This document shows positions 5,924 to 7,248 of a DNA stretch of 7,248 bases, in pieces (the first letter of the stretch is position 1; each line of letters starts with the position of its first letter). The translations under genes and the position numbers were made by a program. Location: contig JAJZFF010000498.1 in assembly GCA_021805485.1 (NCBI GenBank), positions 1-7,248 on the forward strand. Direction: 5' to 3'. The DNA comes from Pseudomonadota bacterium. GTDB taxonomy: Bacteria; Pseudomonadota; Alphaproteobacteria; Acetobacterales; Acetobacteraceae. The notes beneath the pieces were generated by a model. That model searched no databases, was not told where the DNA came from, and worked only from the letters and a program-made list of their open reading frames with translations.

Positions 5924-7248
5924 ATGGCCGCCCCCCTCTCCGTCCCCAACCCGCCCGATCACGCGCTCGGCCGGCTGCGGCTGTCGGAGGTGATCGCGAC
6001 ACTGAGCTATGCGCTGGACCTGACCGAGGGCCAGCCGCGCGGCCATTGCCTGCGCTGCGCCTGGATCGGCACGCAGATCGGCCGGCGGATTGGACTCGGT
6101 CCACAGGCCCTCTCCGACCTCTATTACGCGCTGCTGCTCAAGGATTCCGGCTGCAGCAGCAATGCCAGCCGCCTGTTCGAGCTGTATGGCGGCGATGAGT
6201 TGGTGGTGAAGCAGCGCTTCAAGCGTGTCGATACCGAGAGCTACGGCCAGCTCGCCCGCTTCGTGCTGCGCCATGCCGGCCCGGGCGAGGCGCTGACGGC
6301 GCGCGCCAAGCGCTTCCTCGACATCGCCCGCCATGGCGGCGTGTATGCCGGGGAGCTGATCCGCACGCGATGCGAGCGCGGCGCCGACATCGTTCGCCGC
6401 CTCGGCTTCCCGCCGGCCGTGGCCGCCGGCGTCCACTCGCTCGATGAGCACTGGAACGGCAAGGGCCGTCCGGAAGGCCTGATCGGGGACGCGATCCCGC
6501 TCGCCGCGCGCATCGCGCTGCTGGCGCAGGTGGCCGACGTCTTCCACGCCGTCGGCGGTCCCACCGCCGCCTGTCGGGAGGCGCGGCGACGCGCCGGCAC
6601 CTGGTTCGACCCGCGCCTGGTGGCAGTGCTTCTCGATCTCGCCGGCGAGGACTGGTTCTGGGCCGGGCTCGACGAGGATGGGCTGGACGTGCGCATCGCC
6701 GGCCTCGAGCCGCTGGCCCGCGTCATCACCATCGACGAGGATCAGCTCGACGCCATCACCGAGGCCTTCGCCGACGTCATCGACGCCAAGAGCTCCTTCA
6801 CCAGCGGCCATAGCCGCCGCGTCGCCTCGTATGCCGAGGCGATCGCGGCGATGCTGCAATTCCCCCGCTCGCGCCGCCGCTGGCTGCGCCGCGCCGGCCT
6901 GCTGCACGATATCGGTAAGCTCGGGGTGAGCAACGCCGTCCTCGACAAGCCCGGACGGCTGGACGAGGGTGAATGGGCCGCGATGCGCCGGCACGCCGCG
7001 CTGACCGAGGAGATCCTCAGCCGTCTCAGCGTGTTCCGCGACATGGCCGCGATCGCCGCAGCACACCACGAGCGCCTGGACGGGAACGGCTACCCGAAGC
7101 GCCTCGCCGGCGCGGCCATCGCGCTGGAAACGCGCATCCTCACCACCGCGGACATCTTCGACGCGCTCAGCGCCGAACGCCCTTATCGGGCGGCGATGCC
7201 GGTCGCGGAAGCGCTGGCGATCATGGACCGGGAGCGCGGGACGGCGAT
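5924..7248 (+). CDS. HD-GYP domain protein with degenerate N-terminal HD copy (partial, C-terminus off the right edge)
   Basis: 441 codons are visible without a stop; the gene runs off the right edge. The C-terminal half is an intact HD-GYP domain: SGHSRRVA (294-301), LLHDIGKLG (326-334), [10 protein letters not shown] (356-365), [11 protein letters not shown] (381-391) and ADIFDAL (409-415). HD-GYP proteins are typically cyclic-di-GMP phosphodiesterases with a metal centre, and the metal-binding and GYP residues are all here. The N-terminal half (about 20-240) aligns by eye to the same fold but has decayed: [10 protein letters not shown] (40-49), [11 protein letters not shown] (70-80) where HD should be, CERGADIV (150-157), and [10 protein letters not shown] (174-183) in place of the HHE..DG.GYP motif. 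It is therefore probably a non-catalytic sensory or dimerising copy. No receiver, PAS, GGDEF or membrane segment is visible. The ATG at 5924 lies 38 bases after the metallopeptidase stop, with only a weak AGG Shine-Dalgarno inside a palindrome. Confidence 0.92.
   Translation, partial: MAAPLSVPNPPDHALGRLRLSEVIATLSYALDLTEGQPRGHCLRCAWIGTQIGRRIGLGPQALSDLYYALLLKDSGCSSNASRLFELYGGDELVVKQRFKRVDTESYGQLARFVLRHAGPGEALTARAKRFLDIARHGGVYAGELIRTRCERGADIVRRLGFPPAVAAGVHSLDEHWNGKGRPEGLIGDAIPLAARIALLAQVADVFHAVGGPTAACREARRRAGTWFDPRLVAVLLDLAGEDWFWAGLDEDGLDVRIAGLEPLARVITIDEDQLDAITEAFADVIDAKSSFTSGHSRRVASYAEAIAAMLQFPRSRRRWLRRAGLLHDIGKLGVSNAVLDKPGRLDEGEWAAMRRHAALTEEILSRLSVFRDMAAIAAAHHERLDGNGYPKRLAGAAIALETRILTTADIFDALSAERPYRAAMPVAEALAIMDRERGTA

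Noticed and set aside
5894..7069. A 391-codon open frame on the minus strand
   Set aside because: It is antisense to the HD-GYP gene, whose motifs are unmistakable, and it shows only compositional bias.

Overview
This window looks like an ordinary chromosomal stretch from a high-GC alphaproteobacterium. GC is roughly 70% by eye. MmcB is a family I know mainly from Alphaproteobacteria, and the IorAB-type molybdenum enzyme and the tandem HD-GYP protein also fit that group. An acetic-acid-bacterium or Rhodospirillales-like host is possible, but nothing here proves it. I see no tRNA, rRNA, insertion sequence, CRISPR array, phage gene or integration site. Coding density is very high and no gap between genes exceeds about 105 bases.

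Minus strand, read from about 5408 down to 1: phhB (pterin-4a-carbinolamine dehydratase), mmcB (PD-(D/E)XK-like DNA repair protein, its GTG start overlapping the phhB stop), a small [2Fe-2S] subunit and a large molybdopterin subunit of a two-subunit IorAB-type dehydrogenase, ndh (type II NADH:quinone dehydrogenase, very like the enterobacterial enzyme), and the first 140 codons of an OsmC-family protein that leaves the window at base 1. The three respiratory or redox genes sit together. The molybdenum enzyme is probably exported by a Tat signal on its large subunit, whereas NDH-2 sits on the inner face of the membrane, so both may feed electrons into the respiratory chain from opposite sides. 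A good sigma70-like promoter lies just upstream of ndh, so ndh need not depend on read-through.

Plus strand, from about 5472 to the right edge: a small zincin-type metallopeptidase (HEIAHH motif) divergent from phhB, then a 441-codon, right-truncated protein with a degenerate N-terminal HD-GYP-like half and an intact C-terminal HD-GYP domain, a predicted cyclic-di-GMP phosphodiesterase.

I found no convincing undescribed system. The observations most worth a check are the pterin dehydratase beside a molybdopterin enzyme, the phhB/mmcB start-stop overlap, the tandem HD-GYP protein with a decayed first copy, and the direct repeats that sit on the predicted ndh promoter.
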